From NCBI GenBank assembly GCA_038025085.1, contig CM076147.1:26823001-26887000 (forward strand): a stretch of DNA of 64,000 nucleotides, written 5' to 3'. Below the pieces are notes generated by a model. That model saw nothing but the letters and a program-made list of their open reading frames with translations. It was not told the DNA's origin and did no database searches. Positions within the stretch are counted from its first letter, which is position 1. Every line of letters starts with the position of its first letter. The position numbers were made by a program, and so were the translations under genes. Source of the DNA: Tetragonia tetragonoides (lineage: Eukaryota; Streptophyta; Magnoliopsida; Caryophyllales; Aizoaceae). Positions 21,927 to 34,634 of the stretch are shown here, piece by piece.

Positions 21927-22226
21927 GTTTCCGAGGAGCATGATTGGTATGTAGCCATCCTTGAATTCTTGTTGGTTTTGGTTTTGTTATGCTAAGTCTG
22001 CAATCGTAGTGATTGATGATTTAAGCTTATTTTTATGTGATTGTGAATTGATTGTTGTCATTTAAGTTTGGAGGCACTTGTTTGAATAAGAAGAAAACAT
22101 ACTGGGATGCTAGTATTAGATTCTGTTCATTTATGCACTATTACTCTGGTTTCAGTGGTTTGAGTGCTTTGTGTTCATTCATATGTTTTTGACATTCTTA
22201 TTTTCAATTTCAATAGACCAACTATA

Positions 22227-22417
22227 TGGCTCATAAAACTGTCGGCACTTCTTATTTATTGTGAAGTTTCCGATGGTCGTCGCACTTCGGATCTCGGGTC
22301 AAACGGAAACAGCCTCTCTGTGAGACTCTCACAGGGGTAAGGCTGCGTACAACCGACCCCCCTTTACCCTGCCTAGGCGGGAGCCTCTTTGGAGGCACTG
22401 GGGTAATGTTGATGTTG
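22227..22417 (+). mobile_element. SINE (Au/Angio-domain-like), copy 2, complete
   Basis: A perfect 15-bp TSD, AATAGACCAACTATA (22212-22226 and 22418-22432), bounds a 191-bp body starting TGGCTCATAAAACTG. It contains GGGGTAAGGCTGCGTACAAC, GGCGGGAGCCTCTTTGG and a GGGGTAATGTTGATGTTG end. The GTAAGGCTGCGTACAA block is the conserved 3' domain of many angiosperm SINEs. It lies 300 bp after the F-box stop, probably in its 3' UTR or terminator region. Confidence 0.88.
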
Positions 22418-22432
22418 AATAGACCAACTATA

Positions 22433-23551
22433 GAAGCAAAAACTAGAAGTTGTGAACTTTTTTTTTTGCAGTTTTTAAGATTATCTGATTGATAATAGTG
22501 TGTGTCTGTGTGATATGCTATCAAACTCTAAGGAAGGTGGCTGACAAAAGAGTGAAGTTGTTGGTCCGGGAGGGGGAGATCAGTGTGCTATTGTAAGCCC
22601 AAAGCATAATTAGGTGCCCCCTTTGCACGTCATTTCTCACCCCCTGTTTAGGGATGTAACCGTAAAATATAGTTTACTCCTAAAATGCCTTAGAGATACA
22701 TTCGGCTTATAGGATATATGGCTTTGAATGAAATCAGAAACCCCAAGGTGCAATTAGTAATTCTGTTTAATACGGAGTAGCAACAAAACCAACTACCAAC
22801 AGAACAAAGGCTAGCTATAATTAATATTCGTAGTTTCGTATCAGGTGCATGTCTTGTAGACAAAAGCTGAAACTATTGTAGCTGAAACTATTGGTAGTTT
22901 CTGCTTGAAGGAGCATGTTGAGTTCAGTGAGAAAGATATATTGTCTTGAGTGCCCTTGGGGATGCATTTTACTTTTGTCAGTTACTGCATTATTGTGGTT
23001 CTGTTCTCCCATATGATGGATATAGGTTGCAGACAAAAGCTGTTTATGGATTTGGGTTTCTCATTCAATGGACTTAAAATAATGATGGTAAACCAGGACT
23101 ATTGCCCATCTTTTACATTTCTGTTTCTAACTAAAGGTATGTTCAGATTTTCTAGAAGTATTAGAAGTCAGGAGGAGCAGTGCACATTTTATGCTCATGG
23201 AGTAATGGTCCCTTAATTGGTTTTGTTTTGTGAAACCTTTTCTCTTTGGAAATTTTCTTTCACTTTACCTCCATTAAGTAACTCACCAGCCTATTACATG
23301 AGACAGACCATACTTGTAGTTTACTATCTAATTATCTTGAAAGAAACTAGAAAATGTATCTGAGGAAATGCATCTTTGCTTTAGGAGGGCCCTGATGGGG
23401 CTGCTTGAAGTCCATGCTTATCATCAGAGGTGTGGGAGGCTAGGCTTGTTCTTTGCTAGCGCCGCACAAGGGCTACTGTTAATAGCAGCCTCCTTGCTTA
23501 TCCTGATTGCTGAATTACAATCTCATGAACATACACAAGCTAATTACCTAG
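22433..23551. other. Intergenic, no recognisable gene
   Basis: Mostly unique AT-rich DNA. The words GACAAAAGCTG and TAGCTGAAACTATTG repeat at 22850-22900. Short open frames on both strands show no known motif. Confidence 0.5.
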
Positions 23552-24062
23552 TGTTAAAGTGGTTGGTCAGATGATTATACTCTGTGTTCCCGGGAAAAGG
23601 TCATTTTCCCTTGAGCAATAACTTTGCTAATATGGAGCTTCATTGTGGCTTCAGTAGTGTTTGTTTGGCTGTTGGTTATTGTGGCACTGACGCATAGACT
23701 ATTTGCTGCAGCACTTTGTCGACATTCTGATGGAATTGGTCGTTGGAGGTCAATTGTTCTTGGACCACCAGTATTGAAGCTGTGCCCTATCAAACTCTTG
23801 TGGATTTTTACTTGTTACTTGCGCTGAGAACGAAAGTAGTTCCTGCTCAGGAGTTGAAGCTGTTCTACGAGTATTGTATGAATAATATGAGGTGTCGAAA
23901 TAGGTTGTATGACATTGGCACAAAATTTTATCCTGCAGCAAAGTTGTTGCAGTTAAGTTGCTCTGTATGTGAATAGATAAAGCAATTACTCTACAATGTG
24001 ATATGCAAGTGCAAGTCCAAGTCCAAGATCTTCAGGTTCGTATTGAATAGCTTGTCAAGGTC
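23552..24062 (+). repeat. Segmental duplicate A of the shikimate kinase 3' flank
   Basis: It matches 46829-47308 in the same orientation over about 500 bp, for example GGTCATTTTCCCTTGAGCAA, CTTGCTGCAGCACTT/TTTGCTGCAGCACTT, GAATTGGTCGTTGGAGGTC and GCTGTGCCCTATCAAACTC. In the other copy this block lies just beyond the 3' end of the shikimate kinase gene. Short open frames here are not convincing. Confidence 0.85.
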
Positions 24063-24129
24063 AGTCTTTGTTGGTTAATTACGAACAAAAAAACCGAAGA
24101 GGAAGCATTTCATGCAATCAGCTGCCATT

Positions 24130-24560
24130 AGTTCTGGAGCACCAAATTGATTAATTAAAAATCACATATTCTAGACAGTTCAAGACAAGGAAACAGTTAG
24201 AGGTCATGGATCGAAATGTCTGTTTATCACAACATAATACTCCTATCTTTCTACCAGATTCAACTTGTCATCCTACGTGCGGTTGGAAACAGTTGCAGGG
24301 AAGCTTACGAACATCAAATTTGCAAGAATGTGAATTAGTGAACAACTCTATTATCCATTTAGATATGAGTTCATAGATAAAAGCATTTACATATGGTACA
24401 GAACGCTGATCAAATGTTCAGGTGTGAATCAAAATTTATGAGTTATCGAATTTACTGAAGAAAGCAATTGGCAATTACCAGAAAATAGCGCCACCCATAG
24501 AGAGGAAGCACAACTCAAAGAAGAGGGAAGTTTGGTGGAAACTGGCTAAACAAACCCGAC
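24130..24560 (+). repeat. Segmental duplicate B: shikimate kinase 5' UTR and 5' intron remnant
   Basis: It matches about 53680-54190: ATTAGTTCTG.AGCAC, ATAATACTCCTATCT, GAACATCAAA.TTGCAAGAAT, GATATGAGTTCAT and finally GAAAATAGCG and AGTTTGGTGGAAACTGG. The last part corresponds to the 5' UTR exon and splice donor of the shikimate kinase gene on the minus strand. The roughly 6 kb gene body that separates blocks A and B at 47-54 kb is missing here. Confidence 0.85.
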
Positions 24561-25661
24561 GAGCATCTATCTAGCACTCGCAGTTTGCATCTGGGACACC
24601 TGGGTTCGGTTGAATGAGAAGGGAAAAGTCCCTCGCAAATTACAGTTCTTTTGAATGCAGGACGGGCTTTCTCCCTTTTTTTTGCTCCTCATCCAGTACT
24701 CGAAATTGCAATGATAGGCTGCCATCATCGTTTGCTTTCCGTCAGCTGGTACGTAGAATTCTTTCTTTTTCGCTTTCTCTACTTACTGAAATGTGCCAGT
24801 TATTGATAATTTTTTGAGTTATTATCATCATGCATGCATGCTCAATTTGTTCAACTTCAGCTTGTTAATTCACGTTACTTATTCTTTACAAGTTCATAAT
24901 ATAGGTTATAATCATTCATCAGCCTTTAGCAATATACTTAGATTCCGTTGTATTTAAATCCAAAAATGCTACTGTGCGTGAATTAAGCAATGAGCATTGG
25001 CCAATAATTGAATGCAGCTCACAGGTATGGTGCTCATTTACCTCCTCACTCACGGTTATCAGCACACATAGCTCTCTTCGCCCCTGATATTGATAGCTTG
25101 ATTACAATTACATTCTTGAAATGAAAAATACGTACTAAATTGCATTTGAATATCGTACATGACTTGATAAATATTTTCTCTTATATTATAGGTTCAATCC
25201 GCGTGCATGTGTGTAAGTAAGTATGACAATCGAAAAATAAAGGCAGAATCACACGAATTCACAACAATATAGGAACATTATAGCGCAACAAAAACCTGAC
25301 ACTATGCATCTTACTAGCTCTTAAGTAGCAATTGCATAAAACGAATTTGTTATTTATGGCAATGCAGTTTACTAATATTTATCATTGGTTGGCACCTTAA
25401 TTTCGTAATGTTATAATTTCTTCAATTAATTTCTTATGTAGCAATTGTATCATCAAAAAGAGAAAAAAAAGTAGCAATAGTATAATGTTTCAATTTCTAT
25501 TTCCTGATTACATTCCATGCATACATATATCATATCATTTGTGTGACATGTTCCTTACTGCTTGCATTATTTAATTATCAGGAAAAAGACGATGTTACAT
25601 AATTTGATTTTTAATCTAAAAGTATGATTCTCACTGACCAAAAGTAGTAATGATCAACAAC
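24561..25661. other. Intergenic, no recognisable gene
   Basis: AT-rich spacer downstream of the P450. It contains ATGCATGCATGC at about 24830 and no supported coding region. Confidence 0.5.
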
Positions 25662-27210
25662 TCACACAGTTCCATCTATTGCACTCACACAGTTCCATCT
25701 ATTGCTAACTTTAACCTTTAATCCCTTTTTCATGTGAAGAATTATGGATAAATCTGGGTCTGCTTGGCCTGGATTGACCGGTTGGAACTTGTAGTTGTGA
25801 ATCATAGTGGCAGCTACCATCTTCTTCTGAGTAAAAGCCACCTCCTTCCCTAGACAAGTCCTCGGACCAGCGTTGAACGATAAGAACTTATAAGATGGCT
25901 CATATTTAATCTTCCCTTGCTCTGTGATCCATCTCTCTGGCTTGAACTCGAAGCAGTCGTCCCCCCATATCCCCTTCATCCTCCCCATCGCGTACAAAGA
26001 GAATATGATTTTCATCTTTGGGGTTACTTGGTGACCACTTGGTAGGGTATCTGGCTGGGTAGGAGATTTGTGTTGAAATGGAACAGGAGGATATAACCTT
26101 AATGACTCACAAAATGATGCATGTAGATAATTTAGCTTGCTTGTTTCCTGTGCTTGGAAAACATGCCATTTATTGGCAGCTTGATTTGGTGGTATGATTC
26201 CTCTTAGTTCCTCTCTAATCTTATCTTCGACTTTAGGATTTTGTGGAAGTAGCCAGATGAACCATGTAAGAGCTGAACTTGTTGTGTCTTGCCCTGCAAT
26301 CATGAAGTTCAATATTACGTCTCTTAAGAACTTGTCGTCATTGGTGTTGAGTCCTCTCATTTCAACCTCTTCTTCCATGAACGATGTTAACAGGTCAACA
26401 CCTTGTTTATGATCCTCAGGGGATGATTTTCTGTTCCTTAATACTTCGCGCTTCATACAGATAATGTCATCGATGAAATGATAAGAGGATTTTCCATGCT
26501 CCGCTCAATTTCTTCTCTTGTCCTATGCCTAGCTGCTTCTGCAACTTCCAGACACACTCTGGCAAGATATGCCGATAGGCAATTGCTTCTTCAGCATCAT
26601 CTAGGGCCTTCGAGAAAGGTACATCTGGAAAATCAACCGAGAGACACCCAGGGTCATGGCCAGTTACTAGTATGCATGTAGTATCAAACGTAAGCCTTTG
26701 GAATACATCTTGTAAATCTATGACAAGCTCATGCTTGAGTGCATGTTGGAGTATAGGAACTAGTCCTTTCTCCACCTTTACATAAGTAACTTCGACTAAG
26801 CACTGCATGAACCTTCTGTGGTCGATCAAAGACTGCGAGATTTTCCTCTGAAACTTCCACAAATCTCCATCCGAATTGAAGATCCCATCCCCAAGGATAT
26901 CGAATATCTTGAAGAACTCGGCTCCTTTGGGATAATTTGAGAAGTTCGCGGTCATGATGTATTGAACATTGGCAGGATCAACTGTAAGCAAAATGTCCAT
27001 GTTTGCGAACCATGGCCCTTTTAATAGAAGGGTTAAACTGTGCTGGAGCATGTCGACACCTCGGTCGTGAAGCCGGTGGAGATGAACTAAAACACTTGGT
27101 AAGGTTCCAAGGAGAGGCCAATTCCAAGGAGTGCCATTCCTTGTTAAGTAGCAAGTGATAAAAAAGCAAGTAATAGCAATACAAATTTCGGGATATTCAA
27201 TTGAACCCAT
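25662..27210 (-). pseudogene. CYP96A: CYP96A-like cytochrome P450 with one frameshift
   Basis: Two frames join into one P450 of about 515 aa. The N-terminal part (from ATG 27210, or 27237) has a membrane anchor, the NWPLLGTLPSVL hinge and NFSNYPKGAEFFKIFDILGD, characteristic of CYP96A midchain alkane or fatty-acid hydroxylases. The C-terminal part has the I-helix AGQDTTSSALTWF, ExxR in ESLR, PERW and the heme loop FNAGPRTCLGK. The frame breaks around 26484-26490 (one extra base in CCTCTTATC), giving a TGA at 26467-26469. A 23-bp tandem duplication (25660-25682 and 25683-25705) also rewrites the last residues. Family members act in the ER on cuticular wax precursors. All catalytic motifs survive, so the lesion is recent or a sequencing error. 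No intron is needed. Confidence 0.88.
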
Positions 27211-27239
27211 TGGATTAACAAATCTGATAGTAAACAACT

Positions 27240-30200
27240 GCCTTTTTGTTGATTTACTTCACACAAATTGATCTCTCTACCTATATAATACTCGCTAGAA
27301 AAGAGCTTCAATGAGTGACTCAGTGTTGGGAGTAGTTGAGGGGTATGCATCCATGATGACCTTGATTATTATAAGCACATTAGCGTGCAAGACTTGATTT
27401 AATTAATTTGGTGTAAAACGATAATGATAATGATCTTGTATTTTATTATTCATAAACATACTTCAATCTCTATAATTATTCTATCATTATAATGATGCGA
27501 TATGGATCGTTGAAAAATGAGTTCTAACCTTCAAATTTTGCCATGTGTTTTAAGTATTTTATTTATTTTTGAGATTTTAGTTAATACTCGTATCATAATA
27601 TTTGCTTCAGGATTGGCACTCAACTGCTGCCCAACCATCTAATCACCTAAGAAACACTAAAACTTCTATAAGACGATCTTTTCATAATTTGTGGTAAGAT
27701 GGGGATCACTTTTCAATTAATCAAGGGTCACTACTCACAATAAGTATTGAGATGTTAGAAACTTGATTCGAGATCATTGATGAGAACAGGTGCAGGATGC
27801 GTCACTGCGCTATTCACCCCAAGCTCGTTTTGAGTTGTTTGTTAGCTTTAACTTGGCTACTTTGTTCTTATATTTTTATTCCTTGAGCTCTTTTTGTTCT
27901 TACTTCTACCAATTTATGTGATTTGATTAACATACTCCATATCAATTAGCAAGGATTGAAGTAGGATTATCTCTAGGAGTTTTGGAAATGGGCATGCATG
28001 TTAAACTATCTATAGGGCGTAGGAGTAAAATTCTGGAAGCTTCCAAATGTAAAAATGGTTGATGAAATATGATAATATAGTAGCTAGATGATAAACGTGT
28101 TGTTACCTACTAAAAAATTTTTTCTCATATGTAGGTAAGTTCATATTGACATTATTAATTACCTCAAATTAGCCCGAGTAATAATAAGGATTCTCGGTTA
28201 CATCTAAATGTAGCTAATTTGTCTACACTATACTCATCTACTTTTCTTACAAAAAAAAATTTAAAACTTTTATAATCTTTTCATTAAAATGTAGTAGTAT
28301 TAATTATTATTCTACAACTTTATTGTAATAAACATGCTACTTTATTTAAAAACGTGAGTGAGTGTAGTGTAGCCAAGAAATTGCCGCTGACGACACCGGG
28401 AATTGAAGGAAGCATGATGCAAGGTGAAACTAGTGGATTGTGGAATTGTGGTAATGGGTGAACTTTTCCCACCACAATTGGATAAAGCAATAATTAGTAT
28501 AACTTGAAGACCCTATGCAACGTAGAAAAGATTCCAGAAATCCCACACATCTTTTCTATGCATTTTTATCCTTTATATTTTAGTTTTTGATTGCTGGCCC
28601 CTTTATTTTAGCTTGCCCAATGATCTTTTATATAGTGGCATGTTGTTTGCATTGCAATTTAATGCCCATATATATATTTTTTATTTGTCTGTTGATTAGC
28701 GTCATATACTACATGATTGCTTCAGTGGCGTTGCATGATCTTGTTTATCAACTGGTTCAGTTCGATTTGATTTGATTCTTGGGAGTGACAATATTTTTGT
28801 CTTTATTTCATTTGAAAATTGGTCGAAAATAATCTCAACTTTAAATGGTGAAATAAAAATAATTCTAATTATCAATATCTTCATCAATAATTCTAACTTT
28901 CACGTTGTTCTCACAACAGTTCAAGTTATGTGAGGTTAACTCTCATTTTATTTTTCAATGTCGTGGCGTAGCAGCAAATTGGATCTTCTGCTATTACAAT
29001 TCTTGTTTTGTTCCTTAGCTTCCTCTCTCTATCTCTTTTCTCTAATTGTTTAAATTTCAAAATTCACCCCCTCTATCCAATGGCCAAAATTTAACAATTG
29101 TTTCTACTCCAAGGGTTATATTAATAATAACACTCTATTCGTTCTAGCATGACAATTTATCATTATTGAGCAGCCCAATTCAAAATTTTCCATTGAAAGC
29201 TGATAAGCTATTTAAAGCCCGATCCTCCGAGTTTAAAAAAGCAAAAAGCATGGTCCTCCAAATTGAAATTGCTCATCGAAACCCTAAGCCCTGTTTCCTT
29301 GAACTCAGCTTATCGAAAAATCAAAGTCAATTTGTATAGTTTTTTTTTTTTTTTTTTTGGTGAGAGTCAAATTGTATAGTTTAATCGGGGTACTACATGT
29401 CTACATTAGTGTCTTTTGGATATGGAATGAAATATTCATCATCTCGAAGAAAACCCAAAAAAAGAAAGAAAAGCAAATCCGATTCATTTGAATTCTTCTA
29501 TCTGACATTTATTTCCAATTTTCACCTTTGACTCACTGGCAATTATATTAGCAAGTTGAGATTATTTTCGACCATTTTTGAAATAGGAGTGTTCCATGGT
29601 TTAAATGGAAAATCAAGTTGAGATTATTTTCGATCAATTGAAACCATGGAACAAATTATTTGGGGTTTATTTCCCAAATAATTTGTTCCATGGTTTCAAT
29701 GTCATGGTTTCAAAAAATAGACAGAAAGCTAACTACGAGTGGCTTAGGGTAGCATAGTGGCGTACCTTCCACTTGTTTCCAAGTCTCATTTCCAACAAAG
29801 TCCAAGGTTACTTTGCGGTTCAAAAAAAAAAAAACAAGACATTATTTTCTTAAGTGTTTAACACAATCCGATCATCCTAGACATTTATATGTCCCATGTC
29901 CTTCATCACCTCCCACAAGCAATTGTTGCACTTAAATCCTGCTCCGAAGCTCATCATTAGAATCTTATCCCTTTTTTGAGCCTCTTCTTAGCCTCCATAT
30001 ACCCCTAAGACATGCCAAAAACCTGCAGGGGATGTGTTGGTCCATCGATAAAGTGTCATCCTAGAAGACTCCACATCGTATTTGCTAAGATTCAAACCCT
30101 TCTCATCACCATCAATAATTGCCCTACACCCTACGCGTATGCAGAAATGTTGTACACATACCCGTCTTGTTTAGGATGGAGAGAATACTAGTGTTGATTA

Positions 30201-30455
30201 ATACAGAATGGACCATGAGTCCCGTTCATCTGATCTAAAACATGGGCGGATTCGCGGATATCGACAAGATGATGTGTAAATTTATAAGAACCCGACTTAA
30301 TTTCACTTATTAGTCATGTTCATAGGCTTAAAAACATGCAAAACCTGGTCTGCATCCTGCCCAAACCCGTTTTGACTGCCATCTATCAATCCTTTTTATC
30401 GGACTTCGACAAAGTTCCTTAAGGCGTACGTTCGCCATTCAAGAGATTAAGGTTT
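27240..30455. other. Intergenic, AT-rich, with inverted repeats
   Basis: No gene is supported. It holds an inverted pair GGTCGAAAATAATCTCAACTT (about 28818-28838) and its complement (about 29553-29575), which could be ends of an unidentified element of about 780 bp, the 28-bp hairpin at 29637-29700, and a possible small A-tailed retroposon ending at 29834. Confidence 0.5.
29637..29700. repeat. Perfect 28-bp inverted repeat (hairpin)
   Basis: The arms 29637-29664 and 29673-29700 are exact reverse complements around an 8-base loop; each arm contains CCATGGAACAAATTATTTGG. It is too long to be chance. It lies next to direct copies of AAGTTGAGATTATTTTCGA (around 29553 and 29615). Confidence 0.92.
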
Positions 30456-31511
30456 GGATGTGTTGAGCTATGATGATTTTAATGATGATAAATAATTGAC
30501 ACTGTAGACACAAATTATACGTCTGAAACAAATAACAAAGTCAAAATATGTGAACAAATATCAATTTGTATTTATCATTGAATTTGGGTTACAATCTCTA
30601 TATATTCTCTATTTAGCAAAGAACATAAAAATCCCCTGATTCGATCTCCACTTTGATTTGGTGACGATTCACGAACTAGAACTGTAGATTGCAAGCGTCG
30701 ATTTGATTTGGTGAACAAGGGTCAATTAAGGCTTGATCTCGTTCAAAAGATTGATTTGTTGATGCGGACTTTGAGTCGAGGGTCGATAGACTCGATCTTG
30801 ACTTGAATTAAATTCGAGGGTCTAGGCTTGATCTCGAATGCAAGCTTTAAGTTGGAGAAGAACCCTTGATTGATGACTTGAGAGTCTTTAATGGAGATCT
30901 TCGGTTGTAGATAGAGCTGTCAAACGGGTCAGGCGGGTCGGATTAGGGTCGGGTCACTATGAGTTCGGGTTATTTACGGGTCGGGTCACTTTCGGGTTCG
31001 GGTTGAGAAATGGTCAACCCTACCCTATAGTATCCGGGTTAGGGTCGACCCAACGGGTCAATAACGCCATTTAATAGTTTTTTCTGTATGGCAATTACAT
31101 GCAAAGTTCTTCACATTTTAACTTTTCTTGGACTATGTATATTGATACATTCTTTCTTCGTATATGTACACAAAGTACTAAATATATGGTAATAGCAATT
31201 TATATTACTTCGTAATTTGAAGTATATATTTTCATAGCAAATGCTGGTGGTGCAAAGCATAATAAGAGAACGATTAGTTGATCAATCTAACCAAATAAAA
31301 CATAAGATACAAATCTCACAATCCTTTAAACATACAACTTCAAAATGAAATTAACGTAACATTGCCTAGGCGGTCCTTGACCATATTTCCTACTCATCAG
31401 CATCGATACACACTTTGAAAAATTGAAACTCCACTCCATCAATTTCTTGTTTCTCATCTCCTACATTAAAAAAGAAATACTTGAATTAGAATACACATTA
31501 TTATTAACATT

Positions 31512-34092
31512 TTAAATATACCAATACATGCATATGCATAAGTGCTCACCTTCTTTCACCTCAAATCCATAAATCCAAGTATGAGTAGTAAGCAATGCTT
31601 CTGCGGTTTCAGGCTTAAGGGAGGCTATCCACTTGGTTATTCTACTTCCCATACTAAATGCCGATTCGGATGCCACTGTGGTAACGGGAATTGCCAATAT
31701 GTCTCTTGCCATTTTGGCAACCAAAGGAAAACGCAATTCATTTTCTTTCGACTATGCAAGAATATCTAGATCCAAATTATGATCCAACCTATACTCATCA
31801 AGATACATATCCAACTCTGTTTTGGTTCCCAACTGACTCCCATCATCAAACGTTGAAAATCCCTATGAAACACAATTTATATACATAATTAGAATGCCAG
31901 ATGCATATTTATATATATATATGTTCACTAATATAAAAGGACAAAAGCAAACATTATAAACTCACCTGAAAATCATCATCATCTGGTTTAGAAATTGAAC
32001 AATTTCTCTCCAAATTAACCTGAGTATTATCTTTTGAGTACTCTTCAAACAATTCATCCAACTTATCTCTCACCTACTTACTTTTTGCCTCCATGGTATT
32101 TTTATCCAAATCCTTAAAACAATACCTGACAACTTGAAATTTGTAGCGAGGATCCAAGATAGCGGCAAAAGAAAGAATAAAGCTATAACACTGCCAATAC
32201 TTTTCAAATTTGGCAACCATTGTCTCGGCCATATCACGCAAACTACTTTCTGAACTCTTGATATAGTGTAGCAGCAAAGATTCAATCTTCCAAACATTTT
32301 TCAAGTACAAATTCGAAGTTGGATACTTCCTCCCCGACAAAGAAGTTGTGATTTTATTAACAGGCTTTAACAGTGCACAAATCATGTGTATTTTAGATCA
32401 TTCAATATCAGTTGGAGGGGGAGGAAAATGAGGATCAGTTCTTTTCATGGTACTCATTTTCCAAAAGGCAAGACGATAGATGGATGCCCTGGTAAGCATC
32501 TTAAAGGTAGAGTTCCACCTAGTAGGACAATCCAATAGCAAACATTTAGAACAATCAATGCCTGCACCTACAGCAACCTCCTCAAATTTCAAGGCTCTAG
32601 CCTCTGAACTAGTGACATAAACCACTATCTTCTTTACTTTACGCACCTCCTCCTTAATTATGTCTAACCCAGCTTGTACAATCAAGTTCATAATATGAGC
32701 ACCACAACGCACATGAAAGAATTCACCATCACAAGGCAACCTAGAATGCATTGAAAGACTTTCAGCTAACAAGTCTTACATGTTGTCATTAGTTCTTGCA
32801 TTGTCTAATGTAATAGTAAAAACATTCTTTTGAATTCCCCAATCTTTCAAAAGATCCAAAACTTTATCATGTAGTACCAGGGAAGTATGAGGAGGTTTAA
32901 GATGACAAAAGTTGAGATTTTTAGCATGCAAATTCCAATCAGAATCAATCCAATGGGCTGTCAAAGAAAGGTAGCCTTGATCTACAATTGAAGTCCACAT
33001 ATCACTAGTCAGACAAATTCTACCAGGAACTTTTTCCAATTGTGTTTGAAGCAACTTTTTCTCTCTGTTGTGTATTTTCATGACATAATTCTTTGCTGTA
33101 TTTCTAGAAATTGGCTTACAATCATCATTCAAATATCTATGTATATCCACATTCCCCTCATGTTCTGCAAAAGTAAAAGGATATCCATGTCTAATGATAG
33201 CAAGAGCCACATTTTCCTTGTAGGTCAAAGGATCCAATTTCTTTTGTAGTTTTCCATCCTTAGTTAACATCATTTGAGCAACATTTTTATTTGTACGTGC
33301 ACTACAATTTTCAGAATGACGCTTAAAGTTAGAAGTACCGTTACTTCAATCAGCAATTTTAGGTCCTCCTTGACAATACTTGCAAATAGCTCTTGGAATG
33401 CCATCTTCAAATTTATCTCCTTCAGTTATATCATAATGTTGCCAAACTGGAAAATCCCATCTCCTTTTCCGATTCGCACTCAAACCAAGCTCATCATCAA
33501 CTGGTAGTGGTGTTGATTGGCTGGAAGAAACACCTAAACAATAAAAAAAAAATACTTTATTTCTTAACAATTACAGATTCTATAGAAGAAACAATAAGAA
33601 AAGATGGAAGAGCAAAACAAGTCCATAGTCTAATTTAAACTTGTTATTATGTTTAAATTCAGCATTTGGTAATTTGGTAAGTATAAATGGCAGCAAAGAG
33701 AATTAATAAATAATACTCTAATTTCACAACTAATCACACTTGCAATCAGAAAAATATTAACTTCATGGACTACCTTTTTTTTTCTTCTGATCTGAATATG
33801 TACTATTTTATTACTATGAGTGAGGCAAAGCACTAGCTTCCTGAGATTGTTCAATCAAAAAAAGCTGTTTTTGATTATCATTTACACTCTTAGTTTCACC
33901 AAGAGAAGACTCCCCTCTAGCTAATATGGGTACATCATGTTCAAAATCTTGATCAGATGAACACTTTGGCAAACTAAATCCAGTAATTCTCCGCTTCCTT
34001 CTCGGCAACAAATGATCATCAGGTTTTTTAACTTCATGGACTACTTTATTTTGGTGAAACAAGCCCTCAATTAATTTAAAATTGCTACACAA
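31512..34092 (-). pseudogene. hAT transposase (BED finger, RICESLEEPER-like), broken
   Basis: From about 33570 to 32074 one reading frame encodes a continuous hAT transposase interrupted by only three stops (33346-33348, 32776-32778 and 32398-32400). The BED finger (CKYC...HSENC) is cut by the first. Then come RICLTSDMWTS, FTITLDNARTNDN, FHVRCGAHIMNLIVQ and DCPTRWNSTFKML, the RNase H-fold core. After a break, another frame (31736-31512) has the C-terminal dimerisation region LVAKMARDILAIPVTTVASESAFS. A separate basic N-terminal segment (34092-33814) could be an upstream exon. The protein would cut and paste the element; this copy cannot. Confidence 0.9.
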
Positions 34093-34594
34093 AATTGTTT
34101 TATTTACCCAACTTGCTCAGCCAACTTACAACTTCCTAGACTAACCACCAACTTAATTATAACTTGTTAAAAGTCTACAAAATCTAGTCGTGGCAGCCAC
34201 TTAATCAAATTTGAAACCTTATTTAGTCCTATCAAACATGGCCTCTTTTCATCAATTTCAATTACTGTCTTACATAATTACATTACCTTCTAATCTAAAA
34301 CGCTAGAAATTGCTAGAAATTACCTACTGGTGTCGAGGAGGACATGGGTGTTGAATTTGACCCCAAGTCTGCTCTTCCTAGTGGAGATGGAGTTCTCGTC
34401 CCTCCAGATCTGAACATATGAGTTCTTTTTGACAGTTTTTGAGTAGACTTTCGACAGGAGGGAGGAGGAGGAGGAGATGAGAGAGAGAGAGAGGGGAAGG
34501 CAGGGAGGCAGGCGGTAGTTTGTGTTGATAAGGTTGGAACAATTAGGGGTTTCAACTTTGAACCCCTAAAAAAAGAACGACACAACCAAATAAA

Positions 34595-34596
<2 letters not shown>

Positions 34597-34633
<37 letters not shown>
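34597..34633. repeat. Poly-A run inside the hAT element
   Basis: An uninterrupted run of 37 A preceded by AAATAAAAT; homopolymer length is likely inexact. Confidence 0.9.

Positions 34634-34634
<1 letters not shown>

Noticed and set aside
21376..21958. Pro/Thr-rich minus-strand frames over the F-box gene
   Set aside because: Antisense shadows; the plus frame has clear F-box and kelch motifs.
29735..29835. A SINE ending in the A run at 29821
   Set aside because: A-tail present but no convincing target duplication or promoter boxes; mentioned only as a possibility.
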